Assembly: GCA_031292555.1 (NCBI GenBank)
Contig: JARLGV010000111.1
Span: 1-64,000 of the forward strand
Source of the DNA: Fimbriimonas sp.
Lineage (GTDB): Bacteria > Armatimonadota > Fimbriimonadia > Fimbriimonadales > Fimbriimonadaceae
Length of the DNA stretch: 64,000 bases
Direction: 5' to 3'
Shown here one piece after another: positions 20,239 to 28,473 of this stretch (the first letter of the stretch is position 1; each line of letters opens with the position of its first letter). The notes beneath the pieces were generated by a model. It made no database searches and was not told the origin of the DNA. It saw nothing but the letters and a program-made list of their open reading frames with translations. A program made the position numbers and the translations under genes.

Positions 20239-21402
20239 TCATTTACTTCCCGCACGGTCCCGCAACAACTCCTTCATCTTATTATCGTGGGCCACTTTGA
20301 GGGGCGTCCGCCCGTCGACCTTGACGTTAACGTCAGCGCCGGCGTTGAGCAGTAACTCTGCGATGTGTATGTGACCTCCTAGTGCGGCCCAGTAAACGAC
20401 GGGCTGCCCGGAGAGCTCGGCTCCTTTGTCGACTAACAGTTGCACAACCGTCTCGTGGCCAGCGTACGCCGCCGTGCCAAGTGGCGTCGTGCTACCGGGC
20501 CCCGCCCCCGCATTGAGGTCGGCCCCGTATTCCAGGAGCAACTCCGCAACTTCCTTGTGGCCCGCTTTCGCCGACACGTGAAGTGGGGTTGTGCCATTGG
20601 GCCCAGACGCATTGACGTCGGCTCCATGGTCCAAGAGCAACTTGGCGATTTCGCGCTTACCAATCTTCGCCGAAACATGCAATGGAGTTTCATTATCGTT
20701 GTTCTTGGTGACGGGAGAAGCGCCCTTTTCTAGCAGCAGTGCTGCGATCTGTACATTCTGTGCCACATGAAGTGGCGTATTTCCTTGGCGATCCTGGCCG
20801 CTCGGATCGACCGTGCTTTGCAGTAGCTCTCTTACTAAGCTTTCGCTTTCGTTTTCCGCTGCCAGGAGCAAGGGTGCTGTCCCGTCATTAGAGACTGCGC
20901 TTGGATCGGCACCCATCGCCAACAGTGCCATTGCGGTTTCAACGTGGTTTGCCCGAATCGCCCAAAACAGCGGGGTAGTCCCATCTGTTGCCCTGCGATC
21001 CACATCGGAGCCGTCCTGGGCAAGATCTCGGATCAGATCCGCCCGGTTCGCCAATGCTGCCCAGTGTAACGGAGTCGATGAGGCCCTCATGTCCCGCACG
21101 AACTGAGATTGAGCCCTATCTGGACCGGCATCGCTAACCATCAATTGCCCACCGAAAAGTCCCGCAAGGAGGCCACCGCCTGCCAATGGCCAAGGATTGT
21201 TCATCATCTCTTGGCCAAAAGCAGCACCAGCGACCGCTCCGACCAGCCCTATGAGACCTATCATTAAAGGATCGAGAATCGCATCCGAATTTGACCCCGA
21301 CGGCTTGCGCCGACCCTGCCTTTTCGCCATGGAATTGCATTTCCTACAGGTGAATTCTACGAGATCCCGTCCGCAGATTGGGCAACCTTGAAACATTGCC
21401 AT
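20239..21402 (-). CDS. Zinc-ribbon, glycine-zipper ankyrin-repeat protein
   Basis: The 387-residue protein begins with a zinc ribbon (CPICGRDLVEFTCRKC). A glycine-rich hydrophobic segment follows (PLMIGLIGLVGAVAGAAFGQ and PLAGGGLLAGLFGG) at about residues 44-90, probably one or two membrane passes. About eight ankyrin repeats follow (TPLHWAALANRADLIRDLAQ, TPLFWAIRANHVETAMALLA, TPLHVSAKIGKREIAKLLLD, TPLHVSAKAGHKEVAELLLE). It is divergent from the recombinase-TniA-TniB operon of element A and lies inside it, so it is cargo or an accessory gene. It is not a close copy of the other ankyrin protein. Ligand unknown. Confidence 0.8.
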   Translation of the reverse strand: MAMFQGCPICGRDLVEFTCRKCNSMAKRQGRRKPSGSNSDAILDPLMIGLIGLVGAVAGAAFGQEMMNNPWPLAGGGLLAGLFGGQLMVSDAGPDRAQSQFVRDMRASSTPLHWAALANRADLIRDLAQDGSDVDRRATDGTTPLFWAIRANHVETAMALLAMGADPSAVSNDGTAPLLLAAENESESLVRELLQSTVDPSGQDRQGNTPLHVAQNVQIAALLLEKGASPVTKNNDNETPLHVSAKIGKREIAKLLLDHGADVNASGPNGTTPLHVSAKAGHKEVAELLLEYGADLNAGAGPGSTTPLGTAAYAGHETVVQLLVDKGAELSGQPVVYWAALGGHIHIAELLLNAGADVNVKVDGRTPLKVAHDNKMKELLRDRAGSK

Positions 21403-21550
21403 TCAACTATACATGACTCTCTTGGAGGCCGCCAACGATGATGGCGACGACCGCGTCCTTTAATTTAACACCTTCCCTTTCTTAGCAGTTGGCTTTGAAA
21501 ATGAGCGATCCACATGGGGGACAGCCAAGGATCGAACAGGCTAACGAGAA

Positions 21551-21578
21551 TCCTGTGATAATATTTGTTATCGCAGGA
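21551..21578. other. dif-like 11-6-11 recombination site upstream of the element A recombinase
   Basis: The arms TCCTGTGATAA and TTATCGCAGGA are complementary at 10 of 11 positions around the 6-base spacer TATTTG. This is the exact geometry of XerCD/dif-type crossover sites. It lies 90 bases upstream of the recombinase start. A perfect extra half-site is at 21646-21656. Confidence 0.65.
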
Positions 21579-21645
21579 AAAAGCCCTGCGCGTCGTGCGG
21601 TTTCAATCCTGACGGTTGGATCACAGCGGACCGCGAAATCTATTG

Positions 21646-21656
21646 TTATCACAGGA
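21646..21656 (+). other. Extra recombinase half-site
   Basis: TTATCACAGGA is the exact reverse complement of the left arm of the site at 21551-21578 and lies 12 bases before the recombinase start codon. It could be an accessory or autoregulatory binding site. Confidence 0.5.
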
Positions 21657-21667
21657 ACAAGAAACTC

Positions 21668-22570
21668 TTGGTGCAAACCGAACGTCAGCCGCCGGAATTG
21701 GACATGACGCTCCAGGAGAGTGTCGAGCGCTTTCTCGGCGACATGAACCGGGCAAACCATTCGCCGAACACGCAGCGCGCCTACAAGACCGATCTCGCCC
21801 AGTTTGCCGCTCTTGCCCCAGTCAGCTTGTGGGAGGTTTCGACAGACTCGCTTCGGGCATTTGGACAGTCCATCGAAAGTCTGGCCCCTGCTACGCGTGC
21901 CCGGAAGCAGGCCTCGCTTGCCAGCTTCCTAAGTTGGGCTTGCCGGCAGGATTTACTGATCGCCAATCCCATGGACCGAGTAGAACGAGTGCGGCGTGAG
22001 CCGCCTCTGCCTCGGGGGGTTGGCCGCCAGAGCGTTGAGCGTATCCTTGGCGTCATCGACGCGAGCGAGCTACGCGACCGGCTGCTCTTTCGGCTCATCT
22101 TCGAAACTGGATTGCGCATTAGCGAAGCGCTCGGGGTCCATGTCGAGGACCTTGACTTGGCCATGGACAATGAGCGGCTGACACTTACTGGCAAAGGTGG
22201 GAAACAGCGGACGATATTGCTCGACGATCCCCGCCTTCTGCGCCAACTCCGCTCCTATCTTAAGAAGATGGGATACCGGCATGGTCCCTTGTTCCGAGCC
22301 CAAAAGAATGGCCGGGGCGGGCCGCTGCGCTATCAATCCGTGCAGGAGCGGTGGGCTGGTTACTGTCGGGAAGTGGGTGTCGAATGCACGCTGCACCAGC
22401 TCCGGCACACCCATGCCACTGAACTCGTCAACGACGGGGTGAGTCTCGCCACGATCCGAAAGCGTTTGGGGCATCGCAATTTGCAGACGACCCTACGCTA
22501 TGCCGAACAGTCCGATGCTGCCGCAGACGCGGAAGTACGGGCCTGGCGCCGACGTCGCCTTGAACAATAA
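21668..22570 (+). CDS. XerC/D-like tyrosine recombinase of element A
   Basis: The 300-residue protein has the SAM-like domain (LGDMNRANHSPNTQRAYKTD). A complete catalytic set follows: LIFETGLRISEALG (Arg), LTGKGGKQRTILLDD (Lys), LHQLRHTHATELVND (HxxR), IRKRLGHRNLQTTLRYAEQ (His and Tyr). The start is TTG 21668, GTG 21671 or ATG 21704; the last gives the usual family N-terminus. It lies directly before tniA (10 bases between stop and GTG), so all three genes are probably co-transcribed. In replicative Tn3/Tn5053-like elements a site-specific recombinase resolves cointegrates; the dif-like site upstream suggests the same job here (inference). Confidence 0.88.
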   Translation: MVQTERQPPELDMTLQESVERFLGDMNRANHSPNTQRAYKTDLAQFAALAPVSLWEVSTDSLRAFGQSIESLAPATRARKQASLASFLSWACRQDLLIANPMDRVERVRREPPLPRGVGRQSVERILGVIDASELRDRLLFRLIFETGLRISEALGVHVEDLDLAMDNERLTLTGKGGKQRTILLDDPRLLRQLRSYLKKMGYRHGPLFRAQKNGRGGPLRYQSVQERWAGYCREVGVECTLHQLRHTHATELVNDGVSLATIRKRLGHRNLQTTLRYAEQSDAAADAEVRAWRRRRLEQ

Positions 22571-22580
22571 GGATATAGGG

Positions 22581-24038
22581 GTGGACGTTCTGCTATCAAA
22601 CCTGACGTCTGACGAGCGGGAACGTGCTTTGGAGCGGTTTCGTGTTCTCACGCCGTTTCTGGAAGACGGCCAAACTCTTCAATCGATAGCAGTCACATCC
22701 GGTCAATCGCTGCGCAACCTCAGACGGTGGGTCCGCCGATATCGAGCCGAAGGGCTCGCTGGATTGTCTCGGAAGGCGCGACGCGACGGCGGACAGCATC
22801 GGGTGCTGACCACCGAAATTTCGCATCTCATCGAAGGGTTGGCCCTGCAGAAGCCTCCTCTGACGGTTGCCGTCATCCATCGACAAGTTCGTCAAGTCGC
22901 TATCGGGGGCGGCCTTGTGCCACCCAGCTACTCCCTGGTTTATCAAATCGTGCGGGGCATTCCGGACGCCCTAATGACCCTGGCCCAGGACGGCAGCAAG
23001 GTTTACTCCCAAACCTTCGATCTGGTTCATCGGCGCGAAGCAGACGGCCCAAACGCGATATGGCAGGCGGACCATTGTCTGCTCGACATCCTACTGGTCC
23101 GGGAAGGAGAGCCACCGGCAAAGCCGTGGCTCACCATCGTCCTCGACGACTACAGTCGCGCGGTCGCGGGGTACTTCCTGACGTTCGATGCGCCTTCCTC
23201 ACTTAACACATCACTCGCCCTCCGCCAAGCTATATGGCGTAAAGAAAATCCCCACTGGCACATTTGCGGTATCCCGGACGTGCTCTACACAGACAATGGC
23301 AGCGACTTCACCTCGCTCCATCAAGAGCAGGTCGCCGCCGACCTAAAAATCCGCCTGATCTTTTCCCTGCCGGGGCATCCTCGTGGACGCGGTCGCATCG
23401 AGCGGTTCTTTCAAACGGTACAGGAAATGTTCCTTTGCGAATTGCCCGGCTACTCCCCGGAGGGTGGTGCGATGAGAGGTAAGCCAACGTTGACCTTGCG
23501 GGATTTGAGCGAATGTTTCGGGCGCTTTCTTTATGAAACCTATCACGTCCGTATTCAGAACGAGACCGGTACAACGCCCAACGCGCGTTGGGAAGCCAAC
23601 GGCTTTCTCCCGCGCATGGCAGACTCGCTGGAGCAGTTGGACTTGCTTCTGATCACGGTCGTCCGTTCACGCAAGGTGCATCCCGACGGGATCCACTTCC
23701 TGGGCATGCGCTACATCGATCCCAACCTGGCTGCGTACGTCGGGGAGAGCGTGATCCTGCGTTACGACCCGCGCGATGTCGCCGAGGTGCGCGTCTTTCA
23801 GCAAGACCACTTTCTCTGCCGTGCGGTCTGTCAGGAACTTGCCGGCGAGACTGTGCCTCTTCGCGACGTCCTCCAAGCTCGAAACCGGCGGCGACGAGAG
23901 CTGAAGCAGACCCTCACCGATCGTCAGCGGGTGGTGGACGCGCTGCTGCAGGTCCGAAGGTGGAACAAGGAAGACGGCAAGGACGAGCCTGCCGTCGCTC
24001 CCGCCTTGCCGGCGCTGAAGCGGTATATCCATGAATAA
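22581..24038 (+). CDS. tniA: TniA-like DDE transposase of element A
   Basis: The start is GTG 22581, matching the homologous gene at 26982 and with AAGGA 8 bases upstream; a longer frame would overlap the recombinase gene. The 485-residue product has an N-terminal helix-turn-helix (SLRNLRRWVRRYRAEGLAGL) and an rve/RNase-H core. The catalytic D164 is in WQADH, D238 in YTDNGSDF and E274 in GRGRIERFF; D and E are separated by 35 residues. A Mu-type C-terminal beta-barrel follows (ESVILRYDPRDVAEVRVFQQ). It would cut and join the A-type ends. It is clearly homologous along its length to the module B transposase but far from identical. Confidence 0.93.
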   Translation: MDVLLSNLTSDERERALERFRVLTPFLEDGQTLQSIAVTSGQSLRNLRRWVRRYRAEGLAGLSRKARRDGGQHRVLTTEISHLIEGLALQKPPLTVAVIHRQVRQVAIGGGLVPPSYSLVYQIVRGIPDALMTLAQDGSKVYSQTFDLVHRREADGPNAIWQADHCLLDILLVREGEPPAKPWLTIVLDDYSRAVAGYFLTFDAPSSLNTSLALRQAIWRKENPHWHICGIPDVLYTDNGSDFTSLHQEQVAADLKIRLIFSLPGHPRGRGRIERFFQTVQEMFLCELPGYSPEGGAMRGKPTLTLRDLSECFGRFLYETYHVRIQNETGTTPNARWEANGFLPRMADSLEQLDLLLITVVRSRKVHPDGIHFLGMRYIDPNLAAYVGESVILRYDPRDVAEVRVFQQDHFLCRAVCQELAGETVPLRDVLQARNRRRRELKQTLTDRQRVVDALLQVRRWNKEDGKDEPAVAPALPALKRYIHE

Positions 24039-24975
24039 GTTGCCGCCGGTCGGTGAAGACGGGTTCGTCGTCACACAGGAGTACCGCCGTTTCGCCGAAT
24101 TCTGCGACGCTTGCCGCCATTATCGCTACATCGGTCTTTGCTGCGGCCCGCCCGGTGTGGGAAAGACGCTCTCTGCTCGTCGATACGCCGGGTGGGCGAG
24201 GCTCGAAACCTGCGAACCTCGGAAGGAAACCATTGACGACCTATGCGAGGTGAAAGGAAGCAATACGGTCCTTTACACGCCGGAGGTAATCAACTCGCCA
24301 GGTCGGATTGGGCAAGACATCGAGACTCTGCGCCGCCGCCTACAGTCGATCCCATTCGAGATTCTCGACCGGCAGCAAAAGCCCGTCCTCGATGGTTTCC
24401 TTGCACACGAAGAGGAGCTTCGGAAGAAGTTCTATATGGAAACGGACTGGATGTTTGGCCCGCCAGTGAACAGAGACGCTCTTGATGGTGAACGGCTTGC
24501 CCTTTACGAGGAGATGGCGAAGCAGCGCTCCGAGATTCATGATCCGACAAGTTTGGTCCTGGTTGATGAAGCAGACCGATTGAAGATGGCCAGCCTTGAG
24601 CAGATGCGATCGATCTACGATGCGGGCGGGATTGGGTTGGTTTTCATCGGAATGCCCGGTCTTGAAAAGCGTCTTGCCCGGTACCCGCAGTTCTATTCTC
24701 GCGTCGGGTTCGTTCACACGTTTCGCCCTCTCGGAGCTAACCAGATGCGTGAACTTCTGCAGGAATGGAACCCACCGGATCTGCGGCTTCCCGAGAACAG
24801 CCTTAGGGACGGGGAAGCAGTGGCGGCAATCATCAGGATCACGGGCGGCAACTTCCGCCTTCTGCATCGCTTACTAGCGCAAGCCGCCCGACTGATGGAA
24901 ATCAACGGGATCGCCAGCGTCACCCGGCAGGTTGTCGAAACCGCTCGGGAAAGCCTGGTCATCGGCACCGGCTAA
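24031..24975 (+). CDS. tniB: TniB-like AAA+ ATPase of element A
   Basis: The 314-residue protein overlaps tniA by 8 bases. It has a Walker A loop (GPPGVGKTLSARRYA, Lys45), a Walker B (SLVLVDEADRLK, Asp179/Glu180), then a sensor-type IGLVFIGMPGLEKRL and ARYPQFYSRVGFVHTFRPL. The distinctive start YRRFAEFCDACRHYRYIGLC is shared with module B. In Tn5053, Mu and Tn7 the equivalent protein (TniB, MuB, TnsC) binds target DNA and recruits the transposase. The middle insertion (residues ~95-160, EILDRQQKPVLDGF, DWMFGPPVNRDAL) is less typical. The usual third partner TniQ is absent. Confidence 0.92.
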   Translation: MNKLPPVGEDGFVVTQEYRRFAEFCDACRHYRYIGLCCGPPGVGKTLSARRYAGWARLETCEPRKETIDDLCEVKGSNTVLYTPEVINSPGRIGQDIETLRRRLQSIPFEILDRQQKPVLDGFLAHEEELRKKFYMETDWMFGPPVNRDALDGERLALYEEMAKQRSEIHDPTSLVLVDEADRLKMASLEQMRSIYDAGGIGLVFIGMPGLEKRLARYPQFYSRVGFVHTFRPLGANQMRELLQEWNPPDLRLPENSLRDGEAVAAIIRITGGNFRLLHRLLAQAARLMEINGIASVTRQVVETARESLVIGTG

Positions 24976-24982
24976 CGTGCAG

Positions 24983-25032
24983 GGTGACAATTATCTCTGA
25001 AGATTTGGTGACAGATAATTCGCAAAGTGACA
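24983..25032 (-). repeat. A-type terminal repeat, right end
   Basis: Read on the minus strand it starts TGTCACTTTGCGAATTATCT and has ATCTTCAGAGATAATTGTCA further in. It pairs with L1 (44/50) and L2 (43/50). The tniB stop is 7 bases before it. Confidence 0.88.
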
Positions 25033-25114
25033 GGTTTGCTTCGCCGCGTCCGGAAAGGGACGTGCGAGATGGCTCGAAGGGTAGACGTGCGACGATGTAT
25101 AATCGGCTAAATAG

Positions 25115-25591
25115 GTCAAACCTCGGCCGGCCTTCGAACTGGACCGGAACTGCCTGCTTCCGCTCCCCGACTACTCGCCGTCGCGCATGACGTTCGCCCT
25201 TGTCGACAAACTCAGCCTGGTTCGCTTCGACGGCGTCTCCTACAGCGTTCCGACGAAATTCGTTCACAACTCGGTGCTCGTGCGGGCCAAGCCCTTCGAT
25301 CTGGAGATATTGTCCGGCGCCAAGCTTGTCGCCCGCCATGTCCGAAGCTACGAGCGGGGCCGAGGTTTCGCCACTTTGGAGCACTACCTCGACCTGTTGG
25401 AGCGAAAGCCCCGGGCGGTGAAGAACGCGCTGCCCGTAATTCAGGCAGGGTTGCCGGCGGAGTTCGAGACGTTCCGCCGATTCGCTAGCGACGGAACGGG
25501 GGTCGGCGACCGCAGGTTCCTAGGCGTCTTGTCTAGCGCTCGCGGTCGTCCTCCGCAGGGTACGACCGTCATTCGCGGTGCCGCACAGTGA
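25115..25591 (+). pseudogene. IS21-family IstA transposase, C-terminal remnant
   Basis: The frame opens after a stop at 25112 and reads LPLPDYSPSRMTFALVDKLS, then VRFDGVSYSVPTKFVHNSVL, LVARHVRSYERGRGFATLEH and YLDLLERKPRAV. These are the C-terminal beta-barrel and tail of IS21 IstA. The helix-turn-helix and DDE core are missing and no istB follows. The end (SSARGRPPQGTTVIRGAAQ) is not IstA-like. It is a decayed IS21 copy trapped between elements A and B. Confidence 0.8.
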
Positions 25592-25602
25592 TAGAATAGG
25601 CC

Positions 25603-26712
25603 GTGAGGATCGCTCCAGGATTGTTTGCGTTCGCAGTTGCGCTTCTGACGGGCGCCGGCGGTTGCGGCGAAGGACGCAAGCAGACCGCCGTGGTACAGGT
25701 AGGCAGCCAGGCTCGACCCGTGGATCCGCCTGCTGCTACCGGTAGGCTGATCTTTTGTGCTATGGAAAACCGCCGAAGTGGCATCTACATAGTGCATTCT
25801 GACGGAACTGGCTTGACCAGAATAAGTGTCCCCACCGACGAGGCGTGGACGTTCTCACTTTCATCCGCGGGCACCGTCGCCTATCTCGCTGGCGATATGA
25901 AGCTAATTCACGTGGCCAGCGTTGACGGCGGCAAAGATGCAGTCGTAACTCCGGGAACAAGGGGCAATGCGTTTCCCTCGTGGTCGCCGGACGGAAAGAG
26001 GCTCGCATTCAACCGGCTAATTGACGGCTCCTATCAGATCTTCGTTTGTGATCAGGATGGCACCAACACCCATCAGCTTACTCTCGACCCCGGTGACAAA
26101 TTCAGGCCAACTTGGTCTCCCGACAGCAAGTCATTGCTTTACACGCGTGAGCTAGCCCAGACCCAACAGTTGTTCGTCGTCACACCTGATGGTTCCAATC
26201 AGGTCAATCTGTCTAACAACACGTTCACTGATCATGGGGGTTGCTGGTCGCCGGACGGGACTAGCATCATGTTCACGCGCTATCGCGACGGCAAGAACCG
26301 CATTTGCACGATGAACGCGGATGGTTCTGGCCAGCGTGAAATTACAAGCGGCAGCCTGAACGACTCCGACGAAACGTGGTCGCCTGACGGGAGCAGAGTA
26401 GCTTTCATCAGATACGTCACGGATTACGACAGACGTATTTACGTGATGAAACCAGACGGCAGCGGCCAGCGTGAAATCCCTCTCGATAGCTGGATCGAGG
26501 CGAAAGATGAAACGCTAGAGCCAAGAGCGCCCGCATGGTCGCAGGATGGCCGATACATCGCTTTCGCGCTGATGCGGCATGGACTGGTCGGAGGGGGCTT
26601 TGACCAGCGATTCGCACGACTCGCGGTCGTGTCCGCAGATGGCCACGGTAAGCACTTCGTGACAGGCGCTTCTTTTGACCAGGTTGGCGATCCGCTATGG
26701 AGCCGCAACTAG
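25603..26712 (+). CDS. PD40 (TolB-like) beta-propeller lipoprotein
   Basis: The 369-residue protein starts at GTG 25603 with a short signal (IAPGLFAFAVALLTGAGG then Cys) that looks like a lipobox. It contains about five to six PD40 repeats with the typical phrase WSPDGK/WSPDSK (FPSWSPDGKRLAFNRLIDGS, RPTWSPDSKSLLYTREL, GGCWSPDGTSIMFTRYRDGK, DETWSPDGSRVAFIRYV, APAWSQDGRYIAFALM), forming one propeller. The fold is that of the TolB C-terminal domain; a protein- or sugar-binding role at the envelope is likely but unspecified. It lies between the A right end and B left end and so was carried in with the composite element. Confidence 0.8.
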   Translation: MRIAPGLFAFAVALLTGAGGCGEGRKQTAVVQVGSQARPVDPPAATGRLIFCAMENRRSGIYIVHSDGTGLTRISVPTDEAWTFSLSSAGTVAYLAGDMKLIHVASVDGGKDAVVTPGTRGNAFPSWSPDGKRLAFNRLIDGSYQIFVCDQDGTNTHQLTLDPGDKFRPTWSPDSKSLLYTRELAQTQQLFVVTPDGSNQVNLSNNTFTDHGGCWSPDGTSIMFTRYRDGKNRICTMNADGSGQREITSGSLNDSDETWSPDGSRVAFIRYVTDYDRRIYVMKPDGSGQREIPLDSWIEAKDETLEPRAPAWSQDGRYIAFALMRHGLVGGGFDQRFARLAVVSADGHGKHFVTGASFDQVGDPLWSRN

Positions 26713-26807
26713 CCTCCGCCTTCCACCACGCCTCTCGGTTCGCGGTGTTCGCGTTTCTAGCCCATTAAGGACTAGAGTCCGACATTAACCTTGTTTCAGC
26801 ATTGCTT

Positions 26808-26921
26808 CTAATTCATAGACCTGCACTCCGTGCACCTTGACCGGACGAGCCCGTGCTCGCACAAAGTCGCGTTGTGACCTTTTCGATCATCGAAGTGCTG
26901 ACATTTTCGGCAATCACTGTG
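26808..26921 (-). pseudogene. Cysteine-rich 3' gene fragment cut by element B
   Basis: On the minus strand, starting exactly at the element B border, one frame reads DCRKCQHFDDRKGHNATL then CEHGLVRSRCTECRSMN and a stop. The CxHGxxRxxCxxC spacing is that of a small zinc-knuckle motif and unlikely by chance in a shadow frame. Upstream of it the frame continues only into the transposon repeat, so the gene's 5' part is gone. Confidence 0.4.
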
Positions 26922-26971
26922 TTTCACTTTGCAAATTATCTGGCGTAAATATTTGCGCGCTATTTGGCGTA
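26922..26971 (+). repeat. B-type terminal repeat, left end
   Basis: It reads TTTCACTTTGCAAATTATCT followed by GGCGTAAATATTTGCGCG. Two GGCGTAA-like sub-repeats (TCTGGCGTAA and TTTGGCGTAA) resemble paired transposase-binding sites. The tniA GTG follows 11 bases later, so the promoter must lie within the end. Confidence 0.82.
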
Positions 26972-26981
26972 ACCTCGCGTA

Positions 26982-28457
26982 GTGGACCAACTGGCCGCTT
27001 TGTCGGAGGAAGCTCGAACGCTTGCACTCGGTCGTTTCCGCCTTCTACAGCCGCACTTGGAAAAGGACGTTTCCCTGAGGCTGGTCGCTGCGGACGCTGG
27101 AATCACCTTCCGGACAGCGCAACGTTGGGTTGGGTTTTACCATCGTTTTGGCTTGGTCGGGCTCTCCCGGAAAAATCGGGCAGACAAAGGAGAGCCAAGG
27201 GCGGTTTCCACGAAGCTAAAAGAGGCCATGGAGGGTCTTGCTCTTCAAAGACCCCCACTCCCCATTTCAGTCATTTGCCGCCAAATACGCCGCCTTGCTA
27301 AAGACACCGGGGAAGACTCTCCCAGTTATTGGGTCGTTTATCGTACCGTCACCGCATTGCCCTCAGACCTGACTACTCTTGCACACAAAGGGAGCAAGGC
27401 GTATGGAGAATCCTTCGAACTGATTCATCGGCGTGAAGCTGATGGCCCGAACGCAATTTGGCAAGCCGACCACACGCCCCTTGACATTCTGGTGTTGCGG
27501 CCCGATGGTCGAGTTGCGAATCCATGGCTCACGGTCGTAATCGACGACTACAGCAGGGCTGTGACCGGTTACTTTCTCTCATTCGAGCCTCCGTGTTCGC
27601 TTCACACTTCGCTGGCATTGCGCCAAGCGATTTGGAGGAAAGGAGATTCACGATGGGTCGTTTGCGGCATCCCTGATGTTCTTTACACGGATAACGGGAG
27701 CGACTTCACGTCGCGCCATCTTGAGCAAGTTGGTGCCGATCTTAAAATCCGGTTGGTCTTCTCCATTCCCGGCAAGCCAAGGGGCCGGGGCCGAATTGAG
27801 CGGTTCTTTTCGACCGTCAACGAGATGTTCCTCTGCGAGTTGGATGGCTATGCTCCCTCAGGCGGAACCGTGCGCGGAAAGCCGACGCTGACCCTTGCCG
27901 AATTGGATGCCAGGTTCCACACCTTTCTGCTTGACGTTTATCACCGGTGCGAAAACAGCGAAACCAAGACACGGCCGGTAGAGCGATGGGAAGCCGGTGG
28001 ATTCTTGCCCCGGATGCCCGACTCGCTCGAACAACTGGACTTGCTCCTCATTAGAGTGGCCAAGTCGCGGCAGGTAAGAGCCGATGGAATTTACTTCCAA
28101 AGTCTTCGATACATTTCAACCACGCTGGCAGCCTACGTTGGCGAAACGGTGACTCTGCGGTACGACCCTCGGGACATGGGCGAGGTCAGAGTCTTCCACG
28201 AAGAGAAGTTCTTGTGCCGGGCAGTTTGTGCCGAACTTGCCGGCGAAACCGTTCCTCTTCGAGAGATTATCACGGCTCGGAATCGCAGGCGCCGCGAACT
28301 GCGTGGGGTTCTAAAGGACCGTCAGAAGACCGTGGATACCCTCCTGGAACTGAAGTGTGGCGAGGGCAAGGAGAAGCTAGATGAGCCACCAACGCCAAGA
28401 ACCAAGCGAACGCCCAAGCGGACCACACCTGAACTCAAGCGATATCGGAACGAGTAG
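26982..28457 (+). CDS. tniA: TniA-like DDE transposase of element B
   Basis: The 491-residue product has the helix-turn-helix region (ITFRTAQRWVGFYHRFGLVG). In the catalytic core, D163 is in WQADH, D237 in YTDNGSDFTS and E273 in GRGRIERFF, again with 35 residues between the last two. The Mu-type C-terminal barrel reads GETVTLRYDPRDMGEVRVFH. It is co-linear with the element A protein, with blocks of near identity (EADGPNAIWQADH, MPDSLEQLDLLL, AVC.ELAGETVPLR) and diverged stretches. It starts with GTG right after the left terminal repeat, a typical IS layout. The C-terminal tail is Lys/Pro-rich (RTKRTPKRTTPELKRYRNE). Confidence 0.93.
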   Translation: MDQLAALSEEARTLALGRFRLLQPHLEKDVSLRLVAADAGITFRTAQRWVGFYHRFGLVGLSRKNRADKGEPRAVSTKLKEAMEGLALQRPPLPISVICRQIRRLAKDTGEDSPSYWVVYRTVTALPSDLTTLAHKGSKAYGESFELIHRREADGPNAIWQADHTPLDILVLRPDGRVANPWLTVVIDDYSRAVTGYFLSFEPPCSLHTSLALRQAIWRKGDSRWVVCGIPDVLYTDNGSDFTSRHLEQVGADLKIRLVFSIPGKPRGRGRIERFFSTVNEMFLCELDGYAPSGGTVRGKPTLTLAELDARFHTFLLDVYHRCENSETKTRPVERWEAGGFLPRMPDSLEQLDLLLIRVAKSRQVRADGIYFQSLRYISTTLAAYVGETVTLRYDPRDMGEVRVFHEEKFLCRAVCAELAGETVPLREIITARNRRRRELRGVLKDRQKTVDTLLELKCGEGKEKLDEPPTPRTKRTPKRTTPELKRYRNE

Positions 28458-28473
28458 CAAAGGACTGTCGGTC

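Larger units (their letters stand above)
19979..25032. mobile_element. Element A: TniA/TniB transposon with tyrosine recombinase and ankyrin cargo
   Basis: This smallest A-type unit runs from L2 to the right end at 25032 (5.05 kb). It contains an ankyrin gene, a dif-like site, a tyrosine recombinase, a TniA-like transposase and a TniB-like ATPase. Using L1 instead gives a 6.7-kb unit that also carries the membrane ankyrin gene. Neither unit has its own target duplication now, consistent with later rearrangement or co-mobilisation with element B. Confidence 0.7.
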
